A stretch of 64,000 bases of DNA from assembly GCF_001269905.1 (NCBI RefSeq), contig NZ_LHVK01000003.1, positions 248,001 to 312,000 of the forward strand. The letters run 5' to 3'. Under the pieces are notes generated by a model. It was not told the origin of the DNA and made no database searches. It saw nothing but the letters and a program-made list of their open reading frames with translations. Below, piece after piece: positions 1 to 7,838 of the stretch. Numbering within the stretch: the stretch's first letter is position 1; every line of letters starts with the position of its first letter. Position numbers and translations under genes: made by a program. The DNA is from Pseudomonas corrugata (GTDB lineage: Bacteria; Pseudomonadota; Gammaproteobacteria; Pseudomonadales; Pseudomonadaceae).

Positions 1-248
1 CGCAGCTCGCTGACAGCCTCGGCGCCCATGCCCAGGGCAACGCGCTCCGGCGTGCCGAACAGGTTGCCCAATACCGGTATGTCGTAGCCTGTTGGGTTCT
101 CGAACAATAACGCCGGACCTTTGGCACGCAGGGTGCGGTCGCAGACCTCGGTCATTTCCAGCACAGGAGACACCGGTACCTGGATGCGCTTGAGTTCGCC
201 GCGCTGCTCCAGACCGCTGATAAAGTCGCGTAAATCGCGATACTGCAT
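1..248 (-). CDS. ubiD: UbiD-type decarboxylase, N-terminal part only (gene runs off the window start)
   Basis: The reverse strand from the ATG at 248 reads [20 protein letters not shown] and continues open to base 1 (about 82 residues). This is the conserved N-terminus of 4-hydroxy-3-polyprenylbenzoate decarboxylase, including the ALLFENP and [12 protein letters not shown] blocks. UbiD is a cytosolic prenylated-FMN enzyme that decarboxylates 4-hydroxy-3-polyprenylbenzoate in ubiquinone synthesis. The catalytic domain lies outside the window. It follows rho on the same strand with about 120 bp and a terminator between them, so it is probably a separate transcription unit. Family assignment is secure; integrity of the gene cannot be judged. 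Confidence 0.92.
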   Translation of the reverse strand, partial: MQYRDLRDFISGLEQRGELKRIQVPVSPVLEMTEVCDRTLRAKGPALLFENPTGYDIPVLGNLFGTPERVALGMGAEAVSEL

Positions 249-328
249 GCAAAAGCCTCATGGTGACCGTGGCGTTCGGGGGCCCGAGTTTAACGCCGAC
301 CGTTCGAAATAGTGAAATGTACAGATAG

Positions 329-354
329 CAAAAAGCCGGGTTTCCCCGGCTTTG
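329..354 (-). terminator. Rho-independent terminator of rho
   Basis: An AAAGCCGGG / CCCGGCTTT stem with a four-base GAAA loop, ending in a T-run on the minus strand, lies 15 bp beyond the rho stop codon. A classic intrinsic terminator, so the gene for the termination factor itself ends factor-independently. Confidence 0.85.
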
Positions 355-368
355 CTGGACCCATCGAT

Positions 369-1628
369 TTACTTGCGCTTCATCGACAGGAAGAACTCAT
401 CGTTGGTCTTGGTCGTCTTCAATTTATCGACCAGGAACTCGATGGCAGCCACTTCATCCATCGGATGCAGCAGCTTGCGCAGGATCCACATGCGCTGCAA
501 CTCGTCATCGGCCGTCAGCAGCTCTTCACGACGAGTGCCCGAACGGTTGATGTTGATGGCCGGGAACACGCGTTTCTCGGCGATGCGACGGTCCAGGGGC
601 AGCTCCATGTTGCCGGTGCCCTTGAATTCCTCGTAGATCACTTCGTCCATCTTCGAACCGGTTTCAACCAGTGCGGTGGCGATGATGGTCAGCGAGCCGC
701 CTTCTTCGATGTTGCGCGCGGCACCGAAGAAACGCTTCGGCTTCTCCAGGGCGTGGGCATCGACACCACCGGTCAGCACCTTGCCGGAGCTCGGGATCAC
801 GGTGTTGTAGGCACGGGCCAGGCGGGTAATGGAGTCCAGCAGGATGACTACGTCCTTCTTGTGCTCGACCAGACGCTTGGCCTTTTCGATCACCATTTCG
901 GCAACCTGCACGTGACGGGTCGGCGGCTCGTCGAACGTCGAGGCGACCACTTCGCCGCGTACGGTACGTTGCATCTCCGTCACTTCTTCCGGACGCTCGT
1001 CGATCAGCAGCACGATCAGATGAACTTCAGGATTGTTGCGGGCGATGTTGGCCGCGATGTTCTGCAGCATGATCGTCTTGCCCGCTTTCGGCGGCGCCAC
1101 GATCAGGCCACGCTGGCCTTTGCCGATAGGTGCGCACAGGTCGATGACACGACCGGTGAGGTCTTCAGTGGAGCCGTTGCCGGCTTCCATCTTCATGCGC
1201 ACAGTCGGGAACAGCGGGGTCAGGTTTTCGAAAAGAATCTTGTTCTTCGCGTTTTCCGGACGATCGAAGTTGATCGTGTCGACCTTGAGCAGCGCGAAGT
1301 AACGCTCGCCTTCCTTCGGAGGGCGGATCTTGCCAACGATGGTGTCACCGGTGCGCAAGTTGAAGCGACGGATCTGGCTCGGCGAGACGTAGATATCGTC
1401 CGGGCCGGCGAGGTAGGAAGCGTCCGCGGAACGGAGGAAGCCGAAGCCGTCCTGGAGAATCTCCAGCACGCCATCACCGGAGATTTCCTCGCCGCTCTTC
1501 GCGTGCTTCTTGAGCAGGGAGAAAATCACGTCCTGCTTGCGCGAACGGGCCATATTTTCTATGCCCATCTGTTCGGCCAATTCGAGCAGTTCGGTAATCG
1601 GCTTTTGCTTGAGTTCAGTCAGATTCAT
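369..1628 (-). CDS. rho: Transcription termination factor Rho
   Basis: A 419-residue protein, the normal length for Pseudomonas Rho. Rho is a homohexameric RNA-dependent ATPase/translocase that binds C-rich nascent RNA and releases RNA polymerase. The N-terminal Rho_N helix bundle ([15 protein letters not shown]) is followed by the cold-shock-like RNA-binding domain (DGFGFLRS, about 60–75) and the RecA-like ATPase with Walker A (PPKAGKT, about 180) and the Q-loop/R-loop region. The start ATG at 1628 matches the family N-terminus, but no clear Shine–Dalgarno sequence precedes it (CGTCATTCCTAT before ATG). A 239 bp leader separates it from trxA and holds a 7-bp-stem inverted repeat; Rho is commonly autoregulated through its leader. 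Confidence 0.97.
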   Translation of the reverse strand: MNLTELKQKPITELLELAEQMGIENMARSRKQDVIFSLLKKHAKSGEEISGDGVLEILQDGFGFLRSADASYLAGPDDIYVSPSQIRRFNLRTGDTIVGKIRPPKEGERYFALLKVDTINFDRPENAKNKILFENLTPLFPTVRMKMEAGNGSTEDLTGRVIDLCAPIGKGQRGLIVAPPKAGKTIMLQNIAANIARNNPEVHLIVLLIDERPEEVTEMQRTVRGEVVASTFDEPPTRHVQVAEMVIEKAKRLVEHKKDVVILLDSITRLARAYNTVIPSSGKVLTGGVDAHALEKPKRFFGAARNIEEGGSLTIIATALVETGSKMDEVIYEEFKGTGNMELPLDRRIAEKRVFPAININRSGTRREELLTADDELQRMWILRKLLHPMDEVAAIEFLVDKLKTTKTNDEFFLSMKRK

Positions 1629-1660
1629 ATAGGAATGACGTAATCATTTATGGAGGGGAA

Positions 1661-1679
1661 ATTAAGCTTTTGGCTTAAT
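1661..1679 (-). promoter_or_regulatory. Inverted repeat in the rho leader
   Basis: ATTAAGC and GCTTAAT form a perfect 7 bp inverted repeat with a 5-base spacer, about 33 bases upstream of the rho ATG on the minus strand. It has no terminator T-run in the sense direction. It could be a leader hairpin or a protein-binding site; its role is not known from sequence. Confidence 0.3.
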
Positions 1680-1822
1680 GAGGCCGCGCCGCAGAGAAGG
1701 CGACAGGATCGCGTACTTATTCGAAAGGAGTGCGTCGGCGACGGCTTGCAGGGGGCAATGGAGAAACCAGTGCGGGGCCGAATGTAACACCTGGATTTGC
1801 GAGCGTCTAGCCCCGAATAACG

Positions 1823-1852
1823 AAAAAGCCCCGCGATTGGCGGGGCTTTTTC
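1823..1852 (-). terminator. Rho-independent terminator of trxA
   Basis: AAAAAGCCCCGC / GCGGGGCTTTTT with a short loop lies 16 bp after the trxA stop. The stem is symmetric with T-runs on both strands, but only trxA converges on it from the reading side. Confidence 0.85.
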
Positions 1853-1867
1853 AATGGCATTCGGCGC

Positions 1868-2197
1868 TTAGATGTTGGCGTCGAGGAATGCAGCCAGCTG
1901 CGACTTCGACAGCGCACCGACCTTGGTGGCCTCGACGTTGCCGTTCTTGAACAGCATCAGCGTCGGGATACCACGCACGCCGTGCTTGGCCGGGGTTTCC
2001 TGATTTTCGTCGATGTTCAGCTTGGCGACGGTCAGCTTGCCCTTGTAGGTCTCGGCAATTTCGTCCAGGACAGGAGCGATCATCTTGCAGGGACCGCACC
2101 ACTCAGCCCAATAGTCGACCAGTACCGCGCCTTCGGACTTGAGTACTTCGTCGTCGAAGCTAGCGTCGGTAACGTGTTTGATCAGATCGCTGCTCAT
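1868..2197 (-). CDS. trxA: Thioredoxin
   Basis: A 109-residue thioredoxin, the standard length. It is a cytosolic dithiol reductant recycled by thioredoxin reductase and serves ribonucleotide reductase, PAPS reductase and other partners. The active site WCGPC lies near residue 33 and the cis-proline region (RGIPTLMLF) near residue 75. The start is set at the ATG at 2197, giving [11 protein letters not shown], preceded by GGAG at a good distance; an upstream in-frame ATG at 2239 would add 14 residues not typical of the family. It lies just upstream of rho with its own terminator, as in other Pseudomonas. Confidence 0.97.
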   Translation of the reverse strand: MSSDLIKHVTDASFDDEVLKSEGAVLVDYWAEWCGPCKMIAPVLDEIAETYKGKLTVAKLNIDENQETPAKHGVRGIPTLMLFKNGNVEATKVGALSKSQLAAFLDANI

Positions 2198-2318
2198 GGA
2201 AATCTCCGGGGTTGTCAGCAAAAAAACGTGGCCCATCATAGCTGCCCTTCCCGGGTTCAGGAAGCCACTGTTGATTGAGTCTCGCTATGGCGCCGGACGC
2301 ATTTGGACATGACTCAGG

Positions 2319-3026
2319 TCATGAAGCACTCGGGGCGACGAAGCCGATTCCGGTGCGCAGCGCGGCGTTACGGACATGTTCCTGCATGGCTTTCTGGGCG
2401 GAGCCAGAGGCTCGCCGAGACAGCGCCCGGAGGATTTTTCGATGTTCCTGCCAGGTTTCCATGGCCCGCTCCGCCCTGATGAACGGTAGTTTCTGGCTCT
2501 CCAGGAAGATCTCTGCGCTGGCGGTGAGGATGTTCAGCATCGCCTGGTTGCCGCTGGCCTGCAGGATCCGCCGGTGAAACTCGAAATCCAGCCGCGCCGC
2601 GGCGTCGAAATCCCCTGATTTCAGTTCCCGGCGCATAGCCTCAACGTTGTCGCCCAGCACATCCAGTTCATCGGGGCTCAGCGTCGCCGCCGCCATTCCG
2701 GCTGCGAAGCCCTCCAGGGCATAGCGCAACTGGAAGATGTCCAGTGGCGAGACCTGGGCCGCGAATGGCCAACCCGCTGTCGACTCACCGTGAGAAACCT
2801 CCACCGACGATTGTACGAACACCCCTTTGCCGGGCTGCACGCTGATCATCCCCAGCGCACTCAACGACGACAGGGCCTCGCGCAAGGACGCCCGACTCAC
2901 GCCCAGTTGCAGTGCCAGATCCCGTTGCGACGGCAACGCATCCCCCGGACCGAAGCCTTCATCGGCGATCAGTTTGCGGATGCCTTGCAAGGCCACTTCG
3001 GGAACTGCACGGGAGATGGAATTCAT
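2319..3026 (-). CDS. GntR-family (FCD subgroup, FadR-like) transcription regulator
   Basis: A 235-residue regulator with an N-terminal winged-helix domain (PSQRDLALQLGVSRASLREALSSL, about 30–55, is the recognition helix-turn-helix) and a C-terminal all-helical FCD ligand domain (about 95–230). FCD members usually sense carboxylates or amino-acid derivatives. It is divergent from an amino acid ABC transporter operon starting at 3281, which it probably controls; a FadR-like palindrome lies between them. The start at 3026 (MNSISRAVPEVAL) matches where family members begin; an in-frame ATG at 3089 would add 21 residues without family support. No strong ribosome site is seen before either. The effector is unknown. 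Confidence 0.85.
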   Translation of the reverse strand: MNSISRAVPEVALQGIRKLIADEGFGPGDALPSQRDLALQLGVSRASLREALSSLSALGMISVQPGKGVFVQSSVEVSHGESTAGWPFAAQVSPLDIFQLRYALEGFAAGMAAATLSPDELDVLGDNVEAMRRELKSGDFDAAARLDFEFHRRILQASGNQAMLNILTASAEIFLESQKLPFIRAERAMETWQEHRKILRALSRRASGSAQKAMQEHVRNAALRTGIGFVAPSAS

Positions 3027-3153
3027 GTTTTTTCGGGTATATCCGGCCAGTGAGCGACTAGTTGTAAAGCTATTCGCCGCGCCCGGCAAGTCGTGCCCCA
3101 GCAGGGTTCGGCGGCCGATACCGACGCTCGATAAAGGTGCGAAACGCGGCCCA

Positions 3154-3168
3154 ACTGTTCAGACCAGT
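3154..3168. promoter_or_regulatory. Candidate operator for the FCD/GntR regulator
   Basis: ACTGTTCAGACCAGT is a 15-base inverted repeat with one mismatched pair. Read on the minus strand it gives ACTGGTCTGAACAGT, very close to the FadR-type box (ACTGGTCNGACNNGT) and to the wider FCD pattern TNGTNNNACNA. It sits midway between the divergent gntR start (3026) and the transporter start (3281), upstream of the candidate sigma54 promoter. Binding is inferred. Confidence 0.45.
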
Positions 3169-3219
3169 CAGACCGAGCCGCGCCAGCAAATCCGCGGCCT
3201 TGGCGGGTTTGAAATCGCG

Positions 3220-3236
3220 TTGGCATGGCCTGTGCT
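3220..3236 (+). promoter_or_regulatory. Sigma54 (RpoN) -24/-12 promoter of the amino acid ABC operon
   Basis: TTGGCATGGCCTGTGCT matches the sigma54 consensus YTGGCACGRNNNTTGCW at most positions, with the invariant GG and GC spaced by exactly 10 bases. It ends 44 bases before the ATG of the binding-protein gene. Sigma54 control of polar amino acid transporters is common in Pseudomonas; an activator binding site was not identified. Confidence 0.55.
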
Positions 3237-3280
3237 CTGTCCGAACGCAGAAATCACATCACCGACCGCGGAGATTCGCC

Positions 3281-4066
3281 ATGATCCAGCGTTGCAGCGC
3301 CCTGCTCACCGTCCTGTTTGCCAGCCTGATGCTCTGCCAGTTGCCCGCCCACGCCGACGGACTGGAGGACGTGGTCAAGCGCGGCACCCTCAAAGTCGCG
3401 GTGCCCCAGGATTTCCCGCCGTTCGGCTCGGTAGGCCCGGATATGAAACCCCGCGGCCTGGACATCGATACCGCGAAGCTGCTGGCCGACCAGCTCAAGG
3501 TCAAGCTTGAGCTTACGCCGGTCAACAGCACCAATCGCATTCCGTTCCTGACCACCGGCAAGGTCGACCTGGTGATCTCCAGCCTGGGCAAGAACCCGGA
3601 ACGCGAGAAGGTCATCGACTTTTCCAGCGCCTACGCGCCGTTCTATCTCGCCGTATTCGGCCCGCCCGAGGCCGCCATCAATGGCCTGGACGATCTCAAG
3701 GGCAAGACCATCAGCGTCACCCGGGGCGCCATCGAAGACATCGAACTGACCAAGGTCGCCCCGGAAGGCACCACCATCAAGCGCTTCGAAGACAATAATT
3801 CGACCATCGCAGCCTACCTCGCCGGCCAGGTGGACCTGATCGCCAGCGGCAACGTGGTGATGGTCGCCATCAGCGAGCGCAACCCCAAGCGTGTCCCGGC
3901 GCTGAAAGTGAAACTCAAGGACTCGCCGGTGTATGTCGGCGTGAACAAGAACGAGCCCGCGCTGCTGGACAAGGTCAACCAGATCCTCGCCACGGCCAAG
4001 ACCGATGGCAGCCTGGAGAAAAACGCTCAAACCTGGCTCAAGCAGCCGCTGCCGGCCGATCTCTGA
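3281..4066 (+). CDS. Amino acid ABC transporter, periplasmic substrate-binding protein
   Basis: A 261-residue SBP_bac_3 family protein. The signal peptide ends at AHA about residue 25 (MIQRCSALLTVLFASLMLCQ onward), and the mature protein starts DGLEDVVKRGTLKVAVPQDF. The region GLDIDTAKLLADQLKVKLEL and the NRIPFLTTGKVDLVIS block are typical of polar amino acid binding proteins. The start at 3281 is preceded by GGAG; the longer open frame back to 3137 lies in the promoter region. It is the first gene of a four-gene importer with two permeases and an ATPase following at short spacing. The specific amino acid cannot be read from sequence. Confidence 0.92.
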   Translation: MIQRCSALLTVLFASLMLCQLPAHADGLEDVVKRGTLKVAVPQDFPPFGSVGPDMKPRGLDIDTAKLLADQLKVKLELTPVNSTNRIPFLTTGKVDLVISSLGKNPEREKVIDFSSAYAPFYLAVFGPPEAAINGLDDLKGKTISVTRGAIEDIELTKVAPEGTTIKRFEDNNSTIAAYLAGQVDLIASGNVVMVAISERNPKRVPALKVKLKDSPVYVGVNKNEPALLDKVNQILATAKTDGSLEKNAQTWLKQPLPADL

Positions 4067-4087
4067 TCGTCATTCGAGAGGCTGAGC

Positions 4088-4768
4088 ATGGCTTATCAGT
4101 TCGATTTTCTGCCGGTGATGCAAAACACCGAGCTACTGTTGCGCGGTGCGCTGTTCACCCTGGAACTGACGGCCATCGGCGCGGTGCTCGGGGTTGGCCT
4201 GGGCATCGTCGGTGCCGTGGTGCGGGCCTGGAAGATCCGCCCGTTCGCGGCGATATTCGGGGTGTATGTGGAGCTGATCCGCAATACGCCGTTCCTGGTG
4301 CAGCTGTTTTTCATCTTCTTCGGCCTGCCGTCCCTGGGCGTGCAGATTTCCGAATGGCAGGCGGCGGTACTGGCCATGGTGATCAACCTCGGCGCCTACT
4401 CCACCGAAATCATTCGCGCCGGCATCCAGGCTGTCCCCCACGGGCAACTGGAAGCCGCCGCGGCCTTGGCGATGAGTCGCTTCGAGGCCTTTCGCCACGT
4501 GGTGTTGTTGCCGGCGCTGGGCAAGGTCTGGCCGGCCCTGAGCAGTCAGATCATCATCGTGATGCTGGGCTCGGCGGTCTGTTCGCAGATTGCCACCGAA
4601 GAATTGAGCTTTGCCGCCAACTTCATTCAGTCGCGCAATTTCCGCGCCTTTGAAACCTATGCACTGACCACGTTGATCTATTTGTGCATGGCGCTGTTGA
4701 TCCGTCAGTTACTGAACTGGGTGGGCCGTCGCTGCCTGTACAAGAGCAGCGCCAGGAGCGACCAATGA
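4088..4768 (+). CDS. Amino acid ABC transporter permease (HisM/GlnP family), first
   Basis: A 226-residue inner-membrane permease with about five hydrophobic segments. The N-terminal half carries the ELIRNTPFLVQLFFIFFGLP signature of polar amino acid permeases, and the EAA loop (EAAAALAMSRFEAFRHVVLLP, about 120–140) contacts the ATPase. It begins 21 bp after the binding-protein gene, and its stop overlaps the start of the second permease as ATGA. It should form a heterodimer with the next gene product. Confidence 0.92.
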   Translation: MAYQFDFLPVMQNTELLLRGALFTLELTAIGAVLGVGLGIVGAVVRAWKIRPFAAIFGVYVELIRNTPFLVQLFFIFFGLPSLGVQISEWQAAVLAMVINLGAYSTEIIRAGIQAVPHGQLEAAAALAMSRFEAFRHVVLLPALGKVWPALSSQIIIVMLGSAVCSQIATEELSFAANFIQSRNFRAFETYALTTLIYLCMALLIRQLLNWVGRRCLYKSSARSDQ

Positions 4769-5415
4769 GCGACTTCACTTTCTGGGACGTGGTGCGCAAC
4801 CTGCTCACGGGCCTGCAATGGACGCTGGCGCTGTCGCTGGTGGCGTTTATCGGTGGCGGCGTGATCGGTTTGCTGGTCATGGTGATGCGCATCGCCAGAG
4901 GTCCCCTGCCCCGCCATGTTGCCCGTACCTACATTGAGCTGTTCCAGGGCACGCCGCTGTTGATGCAGTTGTTCCTGGTATTTTTTGGCGTGGCCCTGGC
5001 CGGGGTGGAGATATCACCGTGGACGGCGGCGGCCATTGCCCTGACCCTGTTTACCAGCGCCTATCTGGCGGAGATCTGGCGCGGCTGTGTCGAAGCGATC
5101 TCCAATGGCCAATGGGAGGCGTCCTCGAGCCTGGCGCTGAACCGGCTGGAGCAGTTGCGCTACGTGATCCTGCCCCAGGCCCTGCGCATCGCCGTGGCAC
5201 CGACCGTGGGCTTCTCGGTACAAGTGGTCAAGGGTACGGCAGTCACCTCGATCATCGGCTTTACCGAACTCACCAAGACCGGCGGCATGCTCGCCAATGC
5301 CACGTTCGAACCCTTCATGGTCTATGGCCTGGTTGCCCTCGGCTATTTCCTCCTCTGCTACCCCCTGTCCCTCAGCGCGCGCTACCTGGAAAGGAGACTG
5401 CATGCCTCTGCTTAG
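4765..5415 (+). CDS. Amino acid ABC transporter permease (HisM/GlnP family), second
   Basis: A 216-residue permease with the same layout as its upstream neighbour: ELFQGTPLLMQLFLVFFGVA near residue 60 and an EAA loop (EASSSLALNRLEQLRYVILP, about 115–135). The start is the ATG at 4765 that overlaps the preceding stop (ATGA), implying translational coupling; the open frame extends further upstream only within the preceding gene. Its end overlaps the ATPase gene by 14 bases. Confidence 0.92.
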   Translation: MSDFTFWDVVRNLLTGLQWTLALSLVAFIGGGVIGLLVMVMRIARGPLPRHVARTYIELFQGTPLLMQLFLVFFGVALAGVEISPWTAAAIALTLFTSAYLAEIWRGCVEAISNGQWEASSSLALNRLEQLRYVILPQALRIAVAPTVGFSVQVVKGTAVTSIIGFTELTKTGGMLANATFEPFMVYGLVALGYFLLCYPLSLSARYLERRLHASA

Positions 5416-6136
5416 AATTTCCGCCCTGCATAAATACTATGGCGATCATCATGTGCTCAAAGGCATCGACCTGACCGTCGAAGAAGGCCAGGTGGTCGCG
5501 ATCATCGGCCGCAGCGGCTCGGGCAAATCCACCTTGCTGCGCACGCTCAATGGCCTGGAGTCGATCAACGACGGCGTGATCGAGGTGGACGGCGAGTACC
5601 TCGATGCCGCTCGTGCCGATCTGCGCAGCCTGCGGCAGAAAGTCGGGATGGTGTTCCAGCAGTTCAACCTCTTCCCGCACCTGACCGTTGGCGAAAACGT
5701 GATGCTCGCGCCTCAGGTTGTACAAAAAGTATCCAAGACCAAGGCGACTGAACTGGCGCGGCAGATGCTGGAGCGGGTCGGGCTCGGTGAAAAATTCGAC
5801 GCTTTCCCGGACCGTCTGTCCGGCGGTCAGCAGCAACGTGTGGCGATTGCCCGAGCCCTGGCGATGTCACCCAAGGTACTGCTCTGCGACGAGATCACCT
5901 CGGCTCTGGACCCGGAGCTGGTCAATGAAGTGCTCGGCGTGGTGCGGCAACTTGCCAAGGAAGGGATGACGCTGATCATGGTCACCCACGAGATGCGCTT
6001 TGCCCGGGAGGTGGGGGACAAACTGGTGTTCATGCACCAGGGCAAGGTGCATGAGGTGGGAGAGCCCAAGGTGTTGTTCGCCGCTCCGAAGACGGCCGAA
6101 CTGGCGAATTTCATCGGAATGGTCGAGCCTGCCTGA
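5402..6136 (+). CDS. Amino acid ABC transporter ATP-binding protein
   Basis: A 244-residue GlnQ/HisP-type ATPase. Walker A is GRSGSGKST (about 37–45), the Q-loop is MVFQQFNLFPHLT (about 87), the ABC signature is LSGGQQQR (about 140), Walker B is VLLCDEITSALDP and the switch histidine is in VTHEMRFA. The start at 5402 (MPLLRISALHKYYGDHHVLK) follows AAGGAGA and overlaps the second permease. It is the last gene of the transporter operon; ppx follows 126 bp later and is unrelated. Confidence 0.94.
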   Translation: MPLLRISALHKYYGDHHVLKGIDLTVEEGQVVAIIGRSGSGKSTLLRTLNGLESINDGVIEVDGEYLDAARADLRSLRQKVGMVFQQFNLFPHLTVGENVMLAPQVVQKVSKTKATELARQMLERVGLGEKFDAFPDRLSGGQQQRVAIARALAMSPKVLLCDEITSALDPELVNEVLGVVRQLAKEGMTLIMVTHEMRFAREVGDKLVFMHQGKVHEVGEPKVLFAAPKTAELANFIGMVEPA

Positions 6137-6262
6137 TCCACACTGCCAAGGGCGCTTCCTCGCCACGAGGACCCGCGCTGGCTCAAGGGTTTGGTTCAGG
6201 CGCGTTGGCGTAAGCGGTTGATCGTGGCAGGATGGCAGGGTTATCGACCGAGACCTTCAGAC

Positions 6263-7765
6263 ATGCCGCCATCCCAAGCCAAGAATCTGTCCCTGATCGC
6301 CGCCATAGACCTGGGCTCCAACAGTTTTCACATGGTTGTCGCCAAGGCCCAGAACGGGGAAATCCGTATTCTTGAGCGGCTCGGTGAAAAGGTGCAGTTG
6401 GCGGCCGGCATCGATGAAGAACGCAAACTGAGCGAAGAATCCATCCAGCGCGGGCTCGACTGCCTCAAGCGCTTCGCTCAACTGATCAACGGCATGCCAC
6501 TGGGCGCCGTGCGGATCGTTGGCACCAACGCCCTGCGCGAGGCGCGCAACCGCGGCGAGTTCATCCGCCGCGCTGAAGAGATCCTCGGCCATCCGGTGGA
6601 AGTCATCTCCGGCCGGGAAGAGGCCCGCCTGATCTATCTCGGCGTCTCCCACACCCTGGCCGATACACCCGGCAAGCGGCTGGTGGCGGACATCGGCGGC
6701 GGTAGTACCGAGTTCATCATCGGCCAGCGCTTCGAGCCGCTGTTGCGCGAAAGCCTGCAGATGGGCTGCGTCAGCTATACCCAGCGCTATTTCCGCGACG
6801 GCAAGATCACGCCAGCCCGCTACGCCCAGGCCTACACTGCGGCGCGCCTGGAAATCATGAGCATCGAGCATGCCCTGCACCGCCTGACCTGGGATGAAGC
6901 TATCGGCTCCTCAGGCACCATTCGCGCCATCGGCCTGGCCCTCAAGGCCGGCGGCTATGGCAGTGGCGAGGTCAACGCCGAGGGCCTGGCCTGGCTCAAG
7001 CGCAAGGTGTTCAAACTCGGCGAATCGGACAAGATCGACTTCGAAGGTATCAAACCCGACCGTCGGGCGATTTTCCCCGCAGGCCTGGCGATTCTCGAGG
7101 CCATTTTCGACGCCCTCGAGCTGCAGCGCATGGATCATTGCGAAGGCGCCCTGCGTGAAGGCGTGTTGTATGACCTGCTGGGGCGCCATCACCACGAAGA
7201 CGTCCGCGAACGCACCCTGGGATCGCTCATGGAGCGCTATCACGTCGATCAGGAACAAGCCGTGCGGGTCGAGCGCAAGGCGTTGCATGCCTTCGACCAG
7301 GTGGCCGACGACTGGGACCTCAACGACGGGGTCTGGCGCGAACTGCTCGGCTGGGCCGCCAAGGTCCATGAAGTCGGCCTGGACATTGCCCACTATCACT
7401 ACCACAAGCACGGCGCCTACCTGATCGAGCACTCGGACCTGGCGGGTTTCTCCCGGGAAGACCAGCAGATGCTTGCCCTTCTGGTACGCGGACACCGACG
7501 CAACATTCCCAAGGATAAGTTTGCCGAGTTCGGCGCTGAAGGCACCAAGCTGATTCGCCTGTGCGTGCTGCTACGGTTCGCGATCCTGTTCCACCACATC
7601 CGCGGCACCCAGGAAATGCCCCAGGTGGCATTGCACGCCGACGGTGACCAACTGGATGTGATGTTCCCCGAAGGCTGGCTGGAAGAAAACCAACTGACCC
7701 AGGCCGACTTCGCCCAGGAGGCGGAATGGCTGACCCGGGTCGGGATTGTGCTGAATATCCACTGA
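6263..7765 (+). CDS. ppx: Exopolyphosphatase
   Basis: A 500-residue Ppx/GppA protein, the usual length in Pseudomonas. It hydrolyses terminal phosphates of inorganic polyphosphate. The ASKHA-fold phosphate-binding motifs are [14 protein letters not shown] near residue 14 and DIGGGSTEF near 150; a C-terminal HD-like domain ([20 protein letters not shown]) occupies about 315–500. The start at 6263 ([20 protein letters not shown]) is chosen from the conserved N-terminus; the longer frame to 6191 has no family support. It faces ppk tail to tail across a bidirectional hairpin. Confidence 0.95.
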   Translation: MPPSQAKNLSLIAAIDLGSNSFHMVVAKAQNGEIRILERLGEKVQLAAGIDEERKLSEESIQRGLDCLKRFAQLINGMPLGAVRIVGTNALREARNRGEFIRRAEEILGHPVEVISGREEARLIYLGVSHTLADTPGKRLVADIGGGSTEFIIGQRFEPLLRESLQMGCVSYTQRYFRDGKITPARYAQAYTAARLEIMSIEHALHRLTWDEAIGSSGTIRAIGLALKAGGYGSGEVNAEGLAWLKRKVFKLGESDKIDFEGIKPDRRAIFPAGLAILEAIFDALELQRMDHCEGALREGVLYDLLGRHHHEDVRERTLGSLMERYHVDQEQAVRVERKALHAFDQVADDWDLNDGVWRELLGWAAKVHEVGLDIAHYHYHKHGAYLIEHSDLAGFSREDQQMLALLVRGHRRNIPKDKFAEFGAEGTKLIRLCVLLRFAILFHHIRGTQEMPQVALHADGDQLDVMFPEGWLEENQLTQADFAQEAEWLTRVGIVLNIH

Positions 7766-7784
7766 TCGGACAGCAACAGAGATC

Positions 7785-7821
7785 TTTTGTGGTGAGGGGA
7801 TTTATCCCCTCGCCACAAAAA
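7785..7821. terminator. Bidirectional hairpin between convergent ppx and ppk (REP-like)
   Basis: TTTTGTGG(T)GAGGGGAT and its complement form a long stem with T-runs on both strands, ideally placed to end both ppx (+) and ppk (-). The core GAGGGGATTTATCCCCTC is the same sequence as the arms of the repeat doublet at 45405–45526, so this terminator seems to be a single copy of that repeat family put to use. Confidence 0.7.
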
Positions 7822-7838
7822 GCTGAGCTCGCCGTTCC

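Noticed and set aside
312..1643. 443-residue open frame opposite rho
   Set aside because: Composition (His/Gln/Arg-rich) is that of the complement of a GC-rich gene; rho on the other strand is certain.
2308..2321. ATGACTCAGGTCAT inverted repeat at the end of the GntR gene
   Set aside because: Short 5 bp stem without T-run, overlaps the coding end; too weak for a terminator or operator claim.
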